Of a stretch of 38,507 nucleotides of DNA, positions 18,588-28,489 are shown piece after piece. Position 1 is the stretch's first letter. The number at the start of each line of letters is the position of its first letter. The notes under the pieces are model-generated. The model saw nothing but the letters and a program-made list of their open reading frames with translations. It searched no databases and was not told the DNA's origin. The stretch covers positions 1 through 38,507 of the forward strand of contig JALOOX010000047.1 of the NCBI GenBank assembly GCA_025454175.1, read 5' to 3'. The translations under genes were made by a program, and so were the position numbers. This DNA comes from Syntrophobacteraceae bacterium. GTDB lineage: Bacteria; Desulfobacterota; Syntrophobacteria; Syntrophobacterales; Syntrophobacteraceae.

Positions 18588-18617
18588 TTGTCAAATCCGT
18601 TCCGCGGCGGGTATTTT
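18588..18617 (+). promoter_or_regulatory. Candidate promoter for the zinc-ribbon/pseudo-receiver gene
   Basis: TTGTCA (18588-18593), 18-base spacer, TATTTT (18612-18617), ending 49 bases before the GTG start. The rest of the 18235-18666 gap contains nothing else I recognise. Confidence 0.4.
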
Positions 18618-18666
18618 AGCTGCCGGGCTGACCGCAGGCGGAATGGAACCAGAGGAGGAGTGGCGC

Positions 18667-19332
18667 GTGAAGTTTTTTTGCCCAGGCTGCAAGGCAACTT
18701 TTACGTTGGCCGATGACAAGCTCCCCGCCGACAGGGCAGTCCGTGCGCTGTGTCCCCGGTGCAGGATTCCTGTCGAACGCTCCCAGGACGAGCAGAAGGA
18801 CGTGGCCGGGGCTCATCCGGCGGGTCTGCCCGAGAGCTACGTGACGCCGGACATGGACGAGACGGACAGCGACCAAGCCCCCGTCGAGGTCATAGAGGAG
18901 GGGGTCAAGGCCGCCCTGGTATGCGTCTGGGACACGGCCAGGTCTTACAAGGTGGAGCAGTCGCTGCGGCAGCTCGATTACTACGTGAGCACGGCATTCT
19001 CGCCCAAGGAGGCCCTTGAAAAGCTCAACCGAAATCACTACGACCTGGTGGTCCTGGATGAGGTGTATGGCGGAGCCAAAGCCAGTGAAAACGTAGTCCT
19101 GCAGCATTTCCAGCTTCTGCCCATGCACAGCCGCAGGCACCTTTTCCTCTGCCTTCTGAGTGAGCAGCTGCCCACCTTGGAGCGGATGGTCGCCTTCAAG
19201 CACGGAGTCGACATGATCCTGAATGTTCGGGACATGGACAAGGCGAAGGTTTTGTTCGTTCGAGCCATGAAGGATCACAGGCATTTTTACAAGGTGTTCG
19301 CCGATGAGCTCGAAAAAAGGGGAGAATTCTAA
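18667..19332 (+). CDS. Zinc-ribbon protein fused to a degenerate receiver-like domain
   Basis: 221 residues from GTG at 18667, chosen for a strong GGAGGAG six bases upstream. Residues 5-32 form a zinc finger (CPGC...CPRC: C5, C8, C29, C32) of the MJ0042 type. After an acidic linker (about 35-80), residues 82-205 follow the alternating strand/helix pattern of a response-regulator receiver. D131 (DLVVLDE) sits at the phospho-acceptor position, but the usual N-terminal acidic pair is not conserved (ALVCVWD). A phosphorylated or protein-binding signalling role is inference. No partner kinase is nearby. It is followed 83 bases later by a small helical protein. Confidence 0.7.
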   Translation: MKFFCPGCKATFTLADDKLPADRAVRALCPRCRIPVERSQDEQKDVAGAHPAGLPESYVTPDMDETDSDQAPVEVIEEGVKAALVCVWDTARSYKVEQSLRQLDYYVSTAFSPKEALEKLNRNHYDLVVLDEVYGGAKASENVVLQHFQLLPMHSRRHLFLCLLSEQLPTLERMVAFKHGVDMILNVRDMDKAKVLFVRAMKDHRHFYKVFADELEKRGEF

Positions 19333-19415
19333 CAGCGCCATCTGGATGGCTGATCGGTCCTGATGTCGCCAGGTTTCAGCGCCATGGGTCAAGAAACGAT
19401 ACGGTGTGCTGATTC

Positions 19416-19712
19416 ATGATATTCAAGAGATTTTTGCACAAGCCGGACCGGAAGCACTTTCGGCTGCGGGTCGAGAGCTGTGTCGATACCATATTGGAAC
19501 TGGATCAGCGCCTGGGGGATGGGAAGATCAAGCCCGAGATCGTTGAACAGTTTAAGCGGTTGCGGGACTCGCTTCAGTACGTGACGGATGATTCGGTGGA
19601 CGAGAAGGATATCAACCGGATCGAGGAGGCGACCAATCATCTGCTTCAGGAGGTCAGGCGAATCGTTGGAGAGAACAACGTGATTGCGCTGCACGAGGGA
19701 ATCGCCCACTGA
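19416..19712 (+). CDS. Small helical hypothetical protein
   Basis: 98 residues, charged and almost entirely helical by composition, with no cysteine-rich motif, signal or membrane segment. Codon use resembles its neighbours and a terminator follows, which supports a real gene. There is no clear ribosome site before ATG 19416. I do not recognise the family. It probably shares a transcript with the zinc-ribbon/pseudo-receiver gene upstream. Confidence 0.6.
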   Translation: MIFKRFLHKPDRKHFRLRVESCVDTILELDQRLGDGKIKPEIVEQFKRLRDSLQYVTDDSVDEKDINRIEEATNHLLQEVRRIVGENNVIALHEGIAH

Positions 19713-19750
19713 GAAGCGGGCGGCCTGGAGTACACAGACGCATGATGGAT

Positions 19751-19787
19751 GGGGGGACCCATTATTGGGTGCCCCCTTTTTTGTGCT
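19751..19787 (+). terminator. Intrinsic terminator after the small helical protein gene
   Basis: GGGGGGACCC and GGGTGCCCCC form a stem with one mismatch around ATTATT, followed by a run of Ts. Confidence 0.75.
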
Positions 19788-19951
19788 CACAGGCAGCTTT
19801 ATGGTCTTCATACCGGGGTATTCAACGAAAATTCAAGAAAACTGCAGAAAAGCATGACCTTCCTGGACGATTCAGTGAGCATATCCTGATGATCTCCGAT
19901 TCGAAGCCACTTTTCAGACTTGCCTTTTGACTTCCTTGCGGCTACATACGA

Positions 19952-19978
19952 TCAGCACTCAGTGTGGATGAGTGCTAA
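19952..19978 (+). promoter_or_regulatory. CIRCE operator (HrcA-binding) upstream of groESL
   Basis: TCAGCACTC, nine bases, GAGTGCTAA: matches the CIRCE consensus TTAGCACTC-N9-GAGTGCTAA with one mismatch in the left arm. A TTGACT at 19927-19932 just upstream may be the -35 of the controlled promoter, with the -10 (TACGAT) touching the operator. It predicts HrcA repression relieved by heat. It lies about 190 bases before the groES ATG; the intervening 19979-20171 shows nothing else clear. Confidence 0.85.
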
Positions 19979-20171
19979 TGGCTCCGGTGGCGTGTCCTTC
20001 CCATGGACGAGAGCGCCATCGCTCGCCAATGCGCGCTTTACTCCACCAAAACCTTCGGCTCGTGAGCCATCGGTCGAAGCGGATGGGAGTAGCCGTTTTG
20101 AAGTCCCGCATGGGGTCGGTCGTTCCTGACAATATGGTGTTGTGGAAATCGAAAGAGAGAGGAGCTCTGCC

Positions 20172-20459
20172 ATGAAGATTCGTCCTTTGCATGACCGGGT
20201 CATTGTCAAGCGTTTGGAGGAGGAGGAGAAGACGTCCGGAGGCATCATCATTCCGGACACGGCCAAGGAGAAGCCTCAACAGGGCAAAGTCATTGCCGTC
20301 GGGAAGGGGCGCATCCTTGAAAAGGGAGAAGTGGTGCCGCTGGTGGTGAAGGATGGAGATCGGGTTCTGTTTTCCAAGTATGCGGGAACCGAAGTGAAGG
20401 TTGACGGGGAAGAGCTTCTCATCATGCGTGAGGATGACATTCTCGGCATTTTTGAATAA
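20172..20459 (+). CDS. groES: GroES co-chaperonin
   Basis: 95 residues, the standard length, from ATG at 20172 with GAGAGGAG seven bases upstream. The mobile loop ([13 protein letters not shown], residues 15-27) that contacts GroEL and the family start [13 protein letters not shown] are clear. It forms the heptameric lid of the cytoplasmic folding chamber. It lies 33 bases before groEL and is governed by the CIRCE element upstream. Confidence 0.98.
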   Translation: MKIRPLHDRVIVKRLEEEEKTSGGIIIPDTAKEKPQQGKVIAVGKGRILEKGEVVPLVVKDGDRVLFSKYAGTEVKVDGEELLIMREDDILGIFE

Positions 20460-22121
<1,662 letters not shown>

Positions 22122-22154
22122 TTAGTACATCGGAGTAAGTCATGGTGCGGATTG

Positions 22155-22198
22155 GGCTGGAGATCCCGCGTTTTAGCGCGGGGGTCCAGCCTTTTCTT
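22155..22198 (+). terminator. Intrinsic terminator of groESL
   Basis: GGCTGGA, three bases, CCCGCG, a TTTTAG loop, CGCGGG, two bases and TCCAGCC form a two-part stem ending in TTTTCTTT. The remaining gap to rpoZ (22199-22499) has an inverted pair GATCCGG/CCGGATC (22243-22269) with a CCGGGTACCCGG palindrome inside, but no promoter I trust. Confidence 0.85.
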
Positions 22199-22499
22199 TG
22201 GCTCCTGCCCTTCGAGGGATGGGCGGAAAGACGGTGGTCTGGGATCCGGATTTACCGGGTACCCGGATCTTCGTTGCCATCGGCCATGGGAATCGTTTAT
22301 ATGAACCTTCGACCCGCCTTCGGATCCGGGAAGTCTGAAGCAAGGTTCGATGGCCGGGATTGCCTTAGCAGGTTTTTTGCTAATGAAATGGGAGCTTGCG
22401 TTTCCGGGAGCGGTGCCACCCGGCCTCGCGGGGCCGACCCTGAAATGATAGTTGTTTTCTGACGTTATTGCGGCACGCTTCAAGATCGGAGGACAGGTT

Positions 22500-22856
22500 A
22501 TGGCACGGGTAACCATTGAAGACTGCCTGGACAATGTGGAGAGTCGTTTTTCCCTGGTGCATCTCGCGGTGCGCAGGGTGCTGCAGTTGCGCGGCAACGC
22601 TCCCCCTCTGGTCTATGCACCCAAGAACAAGGAAGTGGTGGTGGCCTTGCGTGAGATTGCGGCCGGGCGTGTCCATTGGGAAAACATCAAGGAGCTGGAG
22701 GAGGTCAAGGGATTGCCGGCTTCCGGGTCCAAGGCCAAGGAAGAGGCAACCCGGCGCGAGGTGGAGGAGATCCTCGAGAAAGAGGCCGCGCCGCAATATC
22801 ATGCATCGGCCGGATTCGAGGAGCTTGATGCCGATGCGGCCGCAGAGGAAGACTGA
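22500..22856 (+). CDS. rpoZ: RNA polymerase omega subunit
   Basis: 118 residues from ATG at 22500 (GGAGGA a few bases upstream). The N-terminal [20 protein letters not shown] is the omega signature, followed by conserved basic and helix segments that help assemble the beta-prime subunit. The acidic tail (about 90-118) is longer than in short omegas but usual for this group. It is followed by a hypothetical gene 65 bases on, and dnaJ beyond that. Confidence 0.92.
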   Translation: MARVTIEDCLDNVESRFSLVHLAVRRVLQLRGNAPPLVYAPKNKEVVVALREIAAGRVHWENIKELEEVKGLPASGSKAKEEATRREVEEILEKEAAPQYHASAGFEELDADAAAEED

Positions 22857-22921
22857 GAATTCGCCTGCCTTTTTGACCTGTCGGGAAATTCCCTTGCCTG
22901 TTTTTGGCGAATGGTGGAGTG

Positions 22922-23293
22922 ATGCTCAAAGGTTCCGGATTGAACTGCCTTGACAAGCGTGATTTGTTGAATCAGCATGCCGCTTCCGTTGAGACCCTCG
23001 TGCGGTGGGGCTCGTTCTTCGAGGAATCCTCGCTGGTGCACGATGCGGTTGACTTTTATCAGAAGGCGGGAGCCCAGGAGCCCCTCGGACGACTCATGGA
23101 CCTGGCCGTGGAGGAGGGAGACCTCTTTCTGTTCAAGCGAGTCTGCAAGGCCCTCGGTATTGATCCGGATGCCGGCCGGTGGGGTCGGGTGGGGGAAAAG
23201 GCCCGGCTTCACGGAAAGCTGCTTTTTGCAGCGGAGGCTTTTCGACATGCCGGGGTGGAGGAAGCTCCGCCCGATGCGGAGTCGCCCCGTTGA
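22922..23293 (+). CDS. Hypothetical helical-repeat protein between rpoZ and dnaJ
   Basis: 123 residues from ATG at 22922 (GGAG close upstream); an in-frame ATG at 22904 would add six residues. The sequence is mainly helical, with alternating small and hydrophobic residues (VHDAVDFYQKAGAQEPLGRLM) that resemble a TPR or Sel1-type scaffold, but repeats are too few to name. There is no signal or membrane segment. Position suggests housekeeping co-expression with rpoZ. I do not recognise the family. Confidence 0.65.
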   Translation: MLKGSGLNCLDKRDLLNQHAASVETLVRWGSFFEESSLVHDAVDFYQKAGAQEPLGRLMDLAVEEGDLFLFKRVCKALGIDPDAGRWGRVGEKARLHGKLLFAAEAFRHAGVEEAPPDAESPR

Positions 23294-23391
23294 CGTGGGC
23301 TGACGTTTGGGATTTCCTTTTCCGGCCGCGCGAACAGTGGGCTTGAGGTTCTTGACAAGGCGGGAAGCCATGTTTAGGAAAGGCTTGTCCT

Positions 23392-23420
23392 TTGGAGGGG
23401 ACTGAGCACATATATATAAT
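23392..23420 (+). promoter_or_regulatory. Candidate promoter for dnaJ
   Basis: TTGGAG (23392-23397), 17-base spacer, perfect TATAAT (23415-23420) in a locally AT-rich stretch. A perfect TTGACA at 23352 with a poorer -10 (TAGGAA) is an alternative. The rest of the 23294-23609 gap shows nothing further. Confidence 0.5.
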
Positions 23421-23609
23421 TTATGTAGGCATTTCATTGGTTTAGTTGATCATTCCTCGGCGCTGGCTGATGATCGAGCGTATGGAGTGAAGGCCCGCAA
23501 CCTGGATTCATGATGGTCACATGGGGTGCGGGATCGATTCATGATCGGGGTATGCGATTCTGTCGTCAACCGGTGGACGGTGTGTCCTGGGTGGAAGGAA
23601 CGGTACTGA

Positions 23610-24770
23610 ATGGACAAACGGGATTACTACGAGATCTTGGGTGTTTCCAGGCAAGCGGGTGAGGAAGAGGTCAAAAAGGCTTACCGAAAACTTGCCCTGA
23701 AGTACCACCCCGATCGAAATCCGGGAGACAAGGAGGCGGAGGAGCAGTTCAAGGAAGCCGCCGAGGCCTATGAAGTTTTGAGGGATTCTCAGAAACGTCG
23801 AATTTATGACGCTTATGGTCACGAGGGGCTGCGCGGAGCGGGCTTCAGCGGCGTCGGGGGATTCGAGGACATATTCAGTTCTTTCGGGGATATTTTTCAG
23901 GATTTCTTCTCGTTCGGTTTCGGAGGAGGCGGGGGAGCGCGTCCCCGAACCGCTGCGCGTCCCGGCGATGACCTGCTCTTCGACATGTCCCTGACCTTCG
24001 AGGAGGCCATTTTCGGAACCGAGAAAGAGATCCAGATCGACACCATGGTCGAATGCGAGCAGTGCGACGGGTCCGGCGCCGAGCCCGGAACGCTGGAGAG
24101 TACCTGCCCCAACTGCCAGGGAAGAGGCCAGGTCGTGCAGTCTCAGGGCTTCTTCAGGATCAGCACCACGTGCTCGCGCTGCCAGGGATCCGGCAGGGTC
24201 CTGAACTCGCCGTGCAAAGGGTGCCAGGGGCAGGGGAGGGTCCGCAAGCGCAAGAAGGTTCAGGTCAAAGTCCCCGCGGGCGTGGATTCGGGAACCCGAC
24301 TGAGGCTGAGGAGTGAGGGCGAAAGTGGATTCCGCAGGGGGCAGTCCGGGGATTTGTATGTCCGGCTCAATGTACAGCCTCACGAATTCTTCGATCGAGA
24401 CGGCGACAATCTCTACGGCAAGATATCCGTTTCCGTTGTCCAGGCCACCCTCGGGGATGAAATCGAAGTGCCCACCCTGGACTCCAGGAAGACGCTGAGG
24501 GTCGAGGCCGGCACCCAGCCGGGCACTGTCGTTCGGTTTCCCGGCGAGGGGGCTCCCCGGCTGCGAGGATACGGACGTGGCGATCTGTACATCGAAATCG
24601 ACGTCAAGATACCGAAGAAGGTGAGCTCCAAACAGGAACAGCTTCTTCGCGAGTTCGCCGACCTGGAAAAGGAAAAGGGAGATCAGAAGGTCAGGAAATG
24701 GCCGTGGAATCGCCGGAAGGAGCGCGGTCAGGAGAGTGGATCCGACGCGTCCCGCCAGGCTCACAGCTGA
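23610..24770 (+). CDS. dnaJ: DnaJ-type co-chaperone
   Basis: 386 residues. J domain at 1-70 with the HPD tripeptide (33-35), a Gly/Phe region (about 74-110) and four zinc-binding repeats [24 protein letters not shown] and CKGCQGQG (C149 to C205). The C-terminal substrate-binding domains follow, and the tail is strongly charged ([15 protein letters not shown]). It stimulates DnaK ATPase and delivers unfolded proteins. AAGGAA lies nine bases before the ATG. No dnaK or grpE is in the window. A second DnaJ or CbpA-like paralogue may exist elsewhere. Confidence 0.95.
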   Translation: MDKRDYYEILGVSRQAGEEEVKKAYRKLALKYHPDRNPGDKEAEEQFKEAAEAYEVLRDSQKRRIYDAYGHEGLRGAGFSGVGGFEDIFSSFGDIFQDFFSFGFGGGGGARPRTAARPGDDLLFDMSLTFEEAIFGTEKEIQIDTMVECEQCDGSGAEPGTLESTCPNCQGRGQVVQSQGFFRISTTCSRCQGSGRVLNSPCKGCQGQGRVRKRKKVQVKVPAGVDSGTRLRLRSEGESGFRRGQSGDLYVRLNVQPHEFFDRDGDNLYGKISVSVVQATLGDEIEVPTLDSRKTLRVEAGTQPGTVVRFPGEGAPRLRGYGRGDLYIEIDVKIPKKVSSKQEQLLREFADLEKEKGDQKVRKWPWNRRKERGQESGSDASRQAHS

Positions 24771-24799
24771 CCCTTTGAGACGCGGCGAGGAGTTGATTC

Positions 24800-25021
24800 A
24801 TGTTTCACGAAACGAGACCGCGGCGTCCGCGCCAGTTTGAGGAATTCACCGCATCCGAGCTGTGGTGCCCCCGTTGCAGGAGGGCAATGCCGGTTCGGAG
24901 TCGCCTCCTTTTGGTTCTTCCGGACGGGGAGCTGCACGAGTACCTGTGCATGGGCTGTGCCGCCTCGGTGGGGACCAAAACGGTTCGAGAAAACCGTCCA
25001 GCGCCCATTTTCATTTCATGA
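24800..25021 (+). CDS. Small putative zinc-ribbon protein
   Basis: 73 residues with two cysteine pairs, CPRC (near residue 23) and CMGC (near 50), separated by a beta-rich stretch, which fits a single zinc ribbon. GAGGAG lies seven bases before the ATG. It follows dnaJ by 29 bases and may be co-transcribed. Family not recognised. Confidence 0.65.
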   Translation: MFHETRPRRPRQFEEFTASELWCPRCRRAMPVRSRLLLVLPDGELHEYLCMGCAASVGTKTVRENRPAPIFIS

Positions 25022-25040
25022 GCCAGCCTGCTGCGAAAAG

Positions 25041-25068
25041 TTCCTGGTTCCTGGTTCCTGGTTCCTGG
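25041..25068. repeat. Four tandem copies of the 7-mer TTCCTGG
   Basis: TTCCTGG is repeated four times without interruption. The 25022-25285 gap otherwise holds only a TTCAACTTGAAAG tract at about 25128. Confidence 0.9.
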
Positions 25069-25285
25069 TTGAAGCCCCTTTTGATTCGTTCGGGTGGCCC
25101 AGGAGGCCGTGAGGGACCGCTCTGAGAAGTTTCAACTTGAAAGACAGCCTCGCCGTGAGCCTTCTCATTGTCTTGAGTGGTCCCGGGGGGGGTATTGGGG
25201 ACTTCGGTAATGATGTGTTTCCTTGAGATTAATCACGACCTGCGGGCAGCCATGCCCATTTTTCGAGAGCGAGGATGCACCAGAC

Positions 25286-26248
25286 ATGATTGAAGCGGAG
25301 GGATTGACGAAGTTCTATGGTCCCCTTGCGGCCATACGGGATGTGACCTTCCAGGTGGACAAGGGCGAGGTGGTGGGGTTCCTTGGGCCCAACGGCGCTG
25401 GGAAATCCACGACCATCCGCATTCTGACCTGCTTCATGCCCCCCAGCATCGGAACCGCGCGCATCGACGGCCTGGATTGTTTCGAGCGCTCCCTCGATGT
25501 GCGTCGCAAGGTCGGCTATCTGCCTGAAAACGTGCCCCTTTACACGGACTTGACGGTACGGCGCTTCCTGAGATTTGCGGCCGGGGCCAAGGGGGTGGAA
25601 GCCAGGCGGATGGAGAACGAGGTGGCCCGGGTCACGGGAATCTGCGGATTGGACAAGGTTTCCAACCGAATCATCGGGAATCTTTCCAAGGGGTACCGAC
25701 AGCGCGTCGGGCTGGCCCATGCTCTCCTCAACAACCCGCCCGTCCTGGTGCTGGATGAACCGACCATCGGTCTGGATCCCACGCAGATCATCGAAATCCG
25801 GCGCCTCATCCAGGAGCTGAGGGAGGAGCACACCGTTCTGCTCAGCAGCCATATCCTGCCCGAAGTGGCGCAGATCTGCCAGCGGGTCATGATCATCAAC
25901 AAGGGCCGGATCGTGGCGACGGATTCACCGGCTAACCTCACGCACCAGCTGCAGCGGCTGGCCCGGATCATCGTCGAGGTGGAGGGCGGTGATGGGAGCC
26001 TGGCCGGAGCCCTTCAGGCCATGGAAGGCGTTCAGGCCGTGAGCCCCCAGGACGAGGAGGGCCGCCGATGGCTTGTGGAGTCGGACCGATCCCGTGAATT
26101 GAGGCCCGAAATCGCCGGCCTGGTCGTGGGGCGGGGGATGAAGCTCCTGGAGCTCAGGCTGGTGGACTTGAGCCTGGAGGATATATTCCTGCAGCTGGTG
26201 ACCGAGGAATCGGCTCAGGATTCGCCGGAGGAGGGAGGTCAGTCATGA
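25286..26248 (+). CDS. ABC transporter ATP-binding protein (GldA/CcmA-like)
   Basis: 320 residues from ATG at 25286 with GAGGA about ten bases upstream. Walker A GPNGAGKST (34-42), signature LSKGYRQR (about 133-140) and Walker B VLVLDEPTIGLD (about 152-163) are intact, followed by the H-loop SSHIL and a C-terminal regulatory extension. It energises the permease encoded next, with which it overlaps (ATGA). The set ATPase, ABC-2 permease, GldG-like and DUF4340 protein is a known conserved arrangement of unknown substrate, named after gliding genes of Bacteroidetes. Confidence 0.92.
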   Translation: MIEAEGLTKFYGPLAAIRDVTFQVDKGEVVGFLGPNGAGKSTTIRILTCFMPPSIGTARIDGLDCFERSLDVRRKVGYLPENVPLYTDLTVRRFLRFAAGAKGVEARRMENEVARVTGICGLDKVSNRIIGNLSKGYRQRVGLAHALLNNPPVLVLDEPTIGLDPTQIIEIRRLIQELREEHTVLLSSHILPEVAQICQRVMIINKGRIVATDSPANLTHQLQRLARIIVEVEGGDGSLAGALQAMEGVQAVSPQDEEGRRWLVESDRSRELRPEIAGLVVGRGMKLLELRLVDLSLEDIFLQLVTEESAQDSPEEGGQS

Positions 26249-27015
26249 AGGGATTCGGAGCGATTTACAGGAAGGAGCTCTACAGCCTTTTCGCATCGCC
26301 GATCTTTTACGTGGTGGCCGGGGTCTTCCTGATCATCACGGGGTATTTCTTCTACAACCTGGTGGCGTATTACGGCATTGTGAGCTTCCAGGCGAGCCAG
26401 AACCCCATGGCCATGAAGCAGCTCAATGTGACCAACATGGTGGTCAGCCCCTTCTTCGGGGATGTGAGCATCGTGCTTCTCCTCATCTCCCCGCTCCTGA
26501 CCATGCGGCTCTATGCCGAGGAGCGGAAGTCGGGGACCATCGAGCTGCTTTTCACCTACCCCGTTTCGGACCTGACCACCCTGCTGGCCAAGTTCGCCGG
26601 GGTGTTTTCCGCCTTTCTCGTCATCCTGGCCGGAACACTGCCGGGCATGATCCTCCTCGGCTATGTCGGCGATCCCAACTGGAAGGCGCTACTGTGCGGC
26701 TACCTGGGGACGGCCCTCCTGGGCGGCGCTTTTCTGGCTCTCGGGCTGTTCACTTCCGCCTTGACTCAAAACCAGATCGTTGCCGCGGTGCTTGCCTTCG
26801 GCGCCCTGCTCATGTTCTGGATCATCGGCTGGGTCAAGAACCTGGTGGGCGAGGGCATGGGCCGGTTCGTGGAATACATCTCGGTCACCAGGCACTTCGA
26901 GAGCTTCACCAAGGGAGTGCTGGACTCCCGCGATCTGATTTACTACCTGCTCTTCATTGTGCTTTTTCTGTTCTTCACTCTCAGGCAGATGGAATCCTAT
27001 CGCTGGCGAGGATAA
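26245..27015 (+). CDS. ABC-2 type permease (GldF-like)
   Basis: 256 residues with six hydrophobic segments. The N-terminal IYRKELYSLFASPIFYV and the RLYAEERKSGTIELLFTYPVS motif (about 91-110) are hallmarks of ABC-2 permeases. It starts inside the stop of the ATPase gene (ATGA). It would form the membrane channel of the transporter. Substrate unknown. Confidence 0.9.
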   Translation: MKGFGAIYRKELYSLFASPIFYVVAGVFLIITGYFFYNLVAYYGIVSFQASQNPMAMKQLNVTNMVVSPFFGDVSIVLLLISPLLTMRLYAEERKSGTIELLFTYPVSDLTTLLAKFAGVFSAFLVILAGTLPGMILLGYVGDPNWKALLCGYLGTALLGGAFLALGLFTSALTQNQIVAAVLAFGALLMFWIIGWVKNLVGEGMGRFVEYISVTRHFESFTKGVLDSRDLIYYLLFIVLFLFFTLRQMESYRWRG

Positions 27016-27043
27016 GCCGGCCGAGTGCGCGGAGGTTAGGTTC

Positions 27044-28489
27044 ATGTCAGCTCAAGGCAAGGGATCCAGGAAGTGGGCCTACGGTTCCAGCACCATCATG
27101 GTCACCGTGGTCTTCATTGGGATCGTGGTTTTCGTGGCGCTCATCTCCGAGCGCCATTTCCGGCGAGTGGATTTCTCGGAGGGCGGCGTCTTCAGCCTGT
27201 CCGAGCAGACTCGAAAGATCCTGGACACGGTGAGCCAGCCCGTGACGGTCAAGGCGTTTTTCGCGACGGGTGCTCCCGAGGAACCCAGGGCGAGGGACCT
27301 TCTCGACACGTTTCGCTATTACAGCCGACATATCGAGGTGGAATTCATCGATCCGGACCGGAACCCGGATGCGGCCAAAAAGTACGAAGTGCGCACCTAC
27401 GGGACCCTGGTCCTGGAGGGCTTTGGAAAGCGGCAGTCGATCCAGACGGCCGACGAGCAGAGCATGGCCAATGCTCTATTGAAGCTCAGCCGTGCCGAGC
27501 AGAAGAAGATCTATTTTCTCACGGGCCATGGAGAGCGATCCATCGAAGATCCCGACCGGGAAGGGTATTCGACGGTGCGGGCCGCCCTGCAGAAGGAAAA
27601 CCACATCGTCGAGGAGCTGAACCTCGTGCAGCAGGCCCAGGTTCCCGGGGACGCGGCCGTGGTCGTCGTGGCCGGGCCCAAAAAGAAGCTCTTTGACCAG
27701 GAGATTGCAAGCCTCGAAGCCTACCTGAAGCGTGGCGGGAGACTGGCTGTCTTCCTGGACCCCCATCACGACGCCGGGCTCGGGGATTTCCTCAAGCGAT
27801 ATGGAGTCGAGCTGGGGGAGAACATCATCATCGACAAGCTGAGCCGCGTGTTCGGAGGAAGCTACCTGATGCCCGTGGTCATGGAGTACGGCTTCCACAA
27901 GATCAGCGAAGGGTTTTCCGTCATGACCTTCTTCCCCGAAGCCCGCGGCGTCAGTGCCGCGAAGGAGGCTCCACCGGGGGCCCGCGTGGAGGTTCTGGCC
28001 TCCACCTCACCCAATGCCTGGGCGGAGACGAATTTCGAGATGCTGGCCCAGGGGCAGGCGAGCCAGGATGACCATGAGGATTTGCCGGGGCCTGTCCCCG
28101 TGGCCGTCATCTCCGAGATAGATGTCGCGGCGATGAAGGGACAGTCCGAGCAGTCCGAGGGTAAACCTTCCGATTCCCCCCAAGGGGAGGAAAAGGATCC
28201 TTCCAGGCCCGAGGCCAGGGGGCATCTCCTGGTGGTGGGGGACTCGGACTTCGTCACCAACAACTATTTCGGGGTTTCGGGCAACGGGGATCTATTCTTG
28301 AACATGGCCAATTTCCTGGCCGAGGAGCAAGCCCTCATCACCATCGGGTCCCGGGAGGCCGGCGGAAAGCCCCTGATGCTCACCCCGTCGCAGGCGAGCC
28401 TCTTTCTTTGGACCGTCATGGTCCTGGTCCCCCTCCTGGTGATCATGGCGGGACTCGGTGTGTACCGCGTACGGAGGTCCCAGCGATGA
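27044..28489 (+). CDS. GldG-like ABC transporter auxiliary protein
   Basis: 481 residues from ATG at 27044 (GGAGG eight bases upstream), which lies past the permease stop. A single helix near residues 16-36 and a C-terminal helix (LFLWTVMVLVPLLVIMAGLG) bracket a large extracytoplasmic domain of the GldG/ABC_transp_aux type, with a ThuA-like segment in the middle (KIYFLTGHGERS). A low-complexity, Ser/Glu/Pro-rich linker lies near 370-410. It overlaps the next gene by four bases (ATGA). Confidence 0.88.
   Translation: MSAQGKGSRKWAYGSSTIMVTVVFIGIVVFVALISERHFRRVDFSEGGVFSLSEQTRKILDTVSQPVTVKAFFATGAPEEPRARDLLDTFRYYSRHIEVEFIDPDRNPDAAKKYEVRTYGTLVLEGFGKRQSIQTADEQSMANALLKLSRAEQKKIYFLTGHGERSIEDPDREGYSTVRAALQKENHIVEELNLVQQAQVPGDAAVVVVAGPKKKLFDQEIASLEAYLKRGGRLAVFLDPHHDAGLGDFLKRYGVELGENIIIDKLSRVFGGSYLMPVVMEYGFHKISEGFSVMTFFPEARGVSAAKEAPPGARVEVLASTSPNAWAETNFEMLAQGQASQDDHEDLPGPVPVAVISEIDVAAMKGQSEQSEGKPSDSPQGEEKDPSRPEARGHLLVVGDSDFVTNNYFGVSGNGDLFLNMANFLAEEQALITIGSREAGGKPLMLTPSQASLFLWTVMVLVPLLVIMAGLGVYRVRRSQR

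Noticed and set aside
23517-24764. 415-residue open frame antisense to dnaJ
   Set aside because: The sense strand encodes an unmistakable DnaJ.
25041-25068. Tandem repeat as CRISPR or origin iterons
   Set aside because: 7-bp units without spacers, only four copies, no cas or replication genes nearby.
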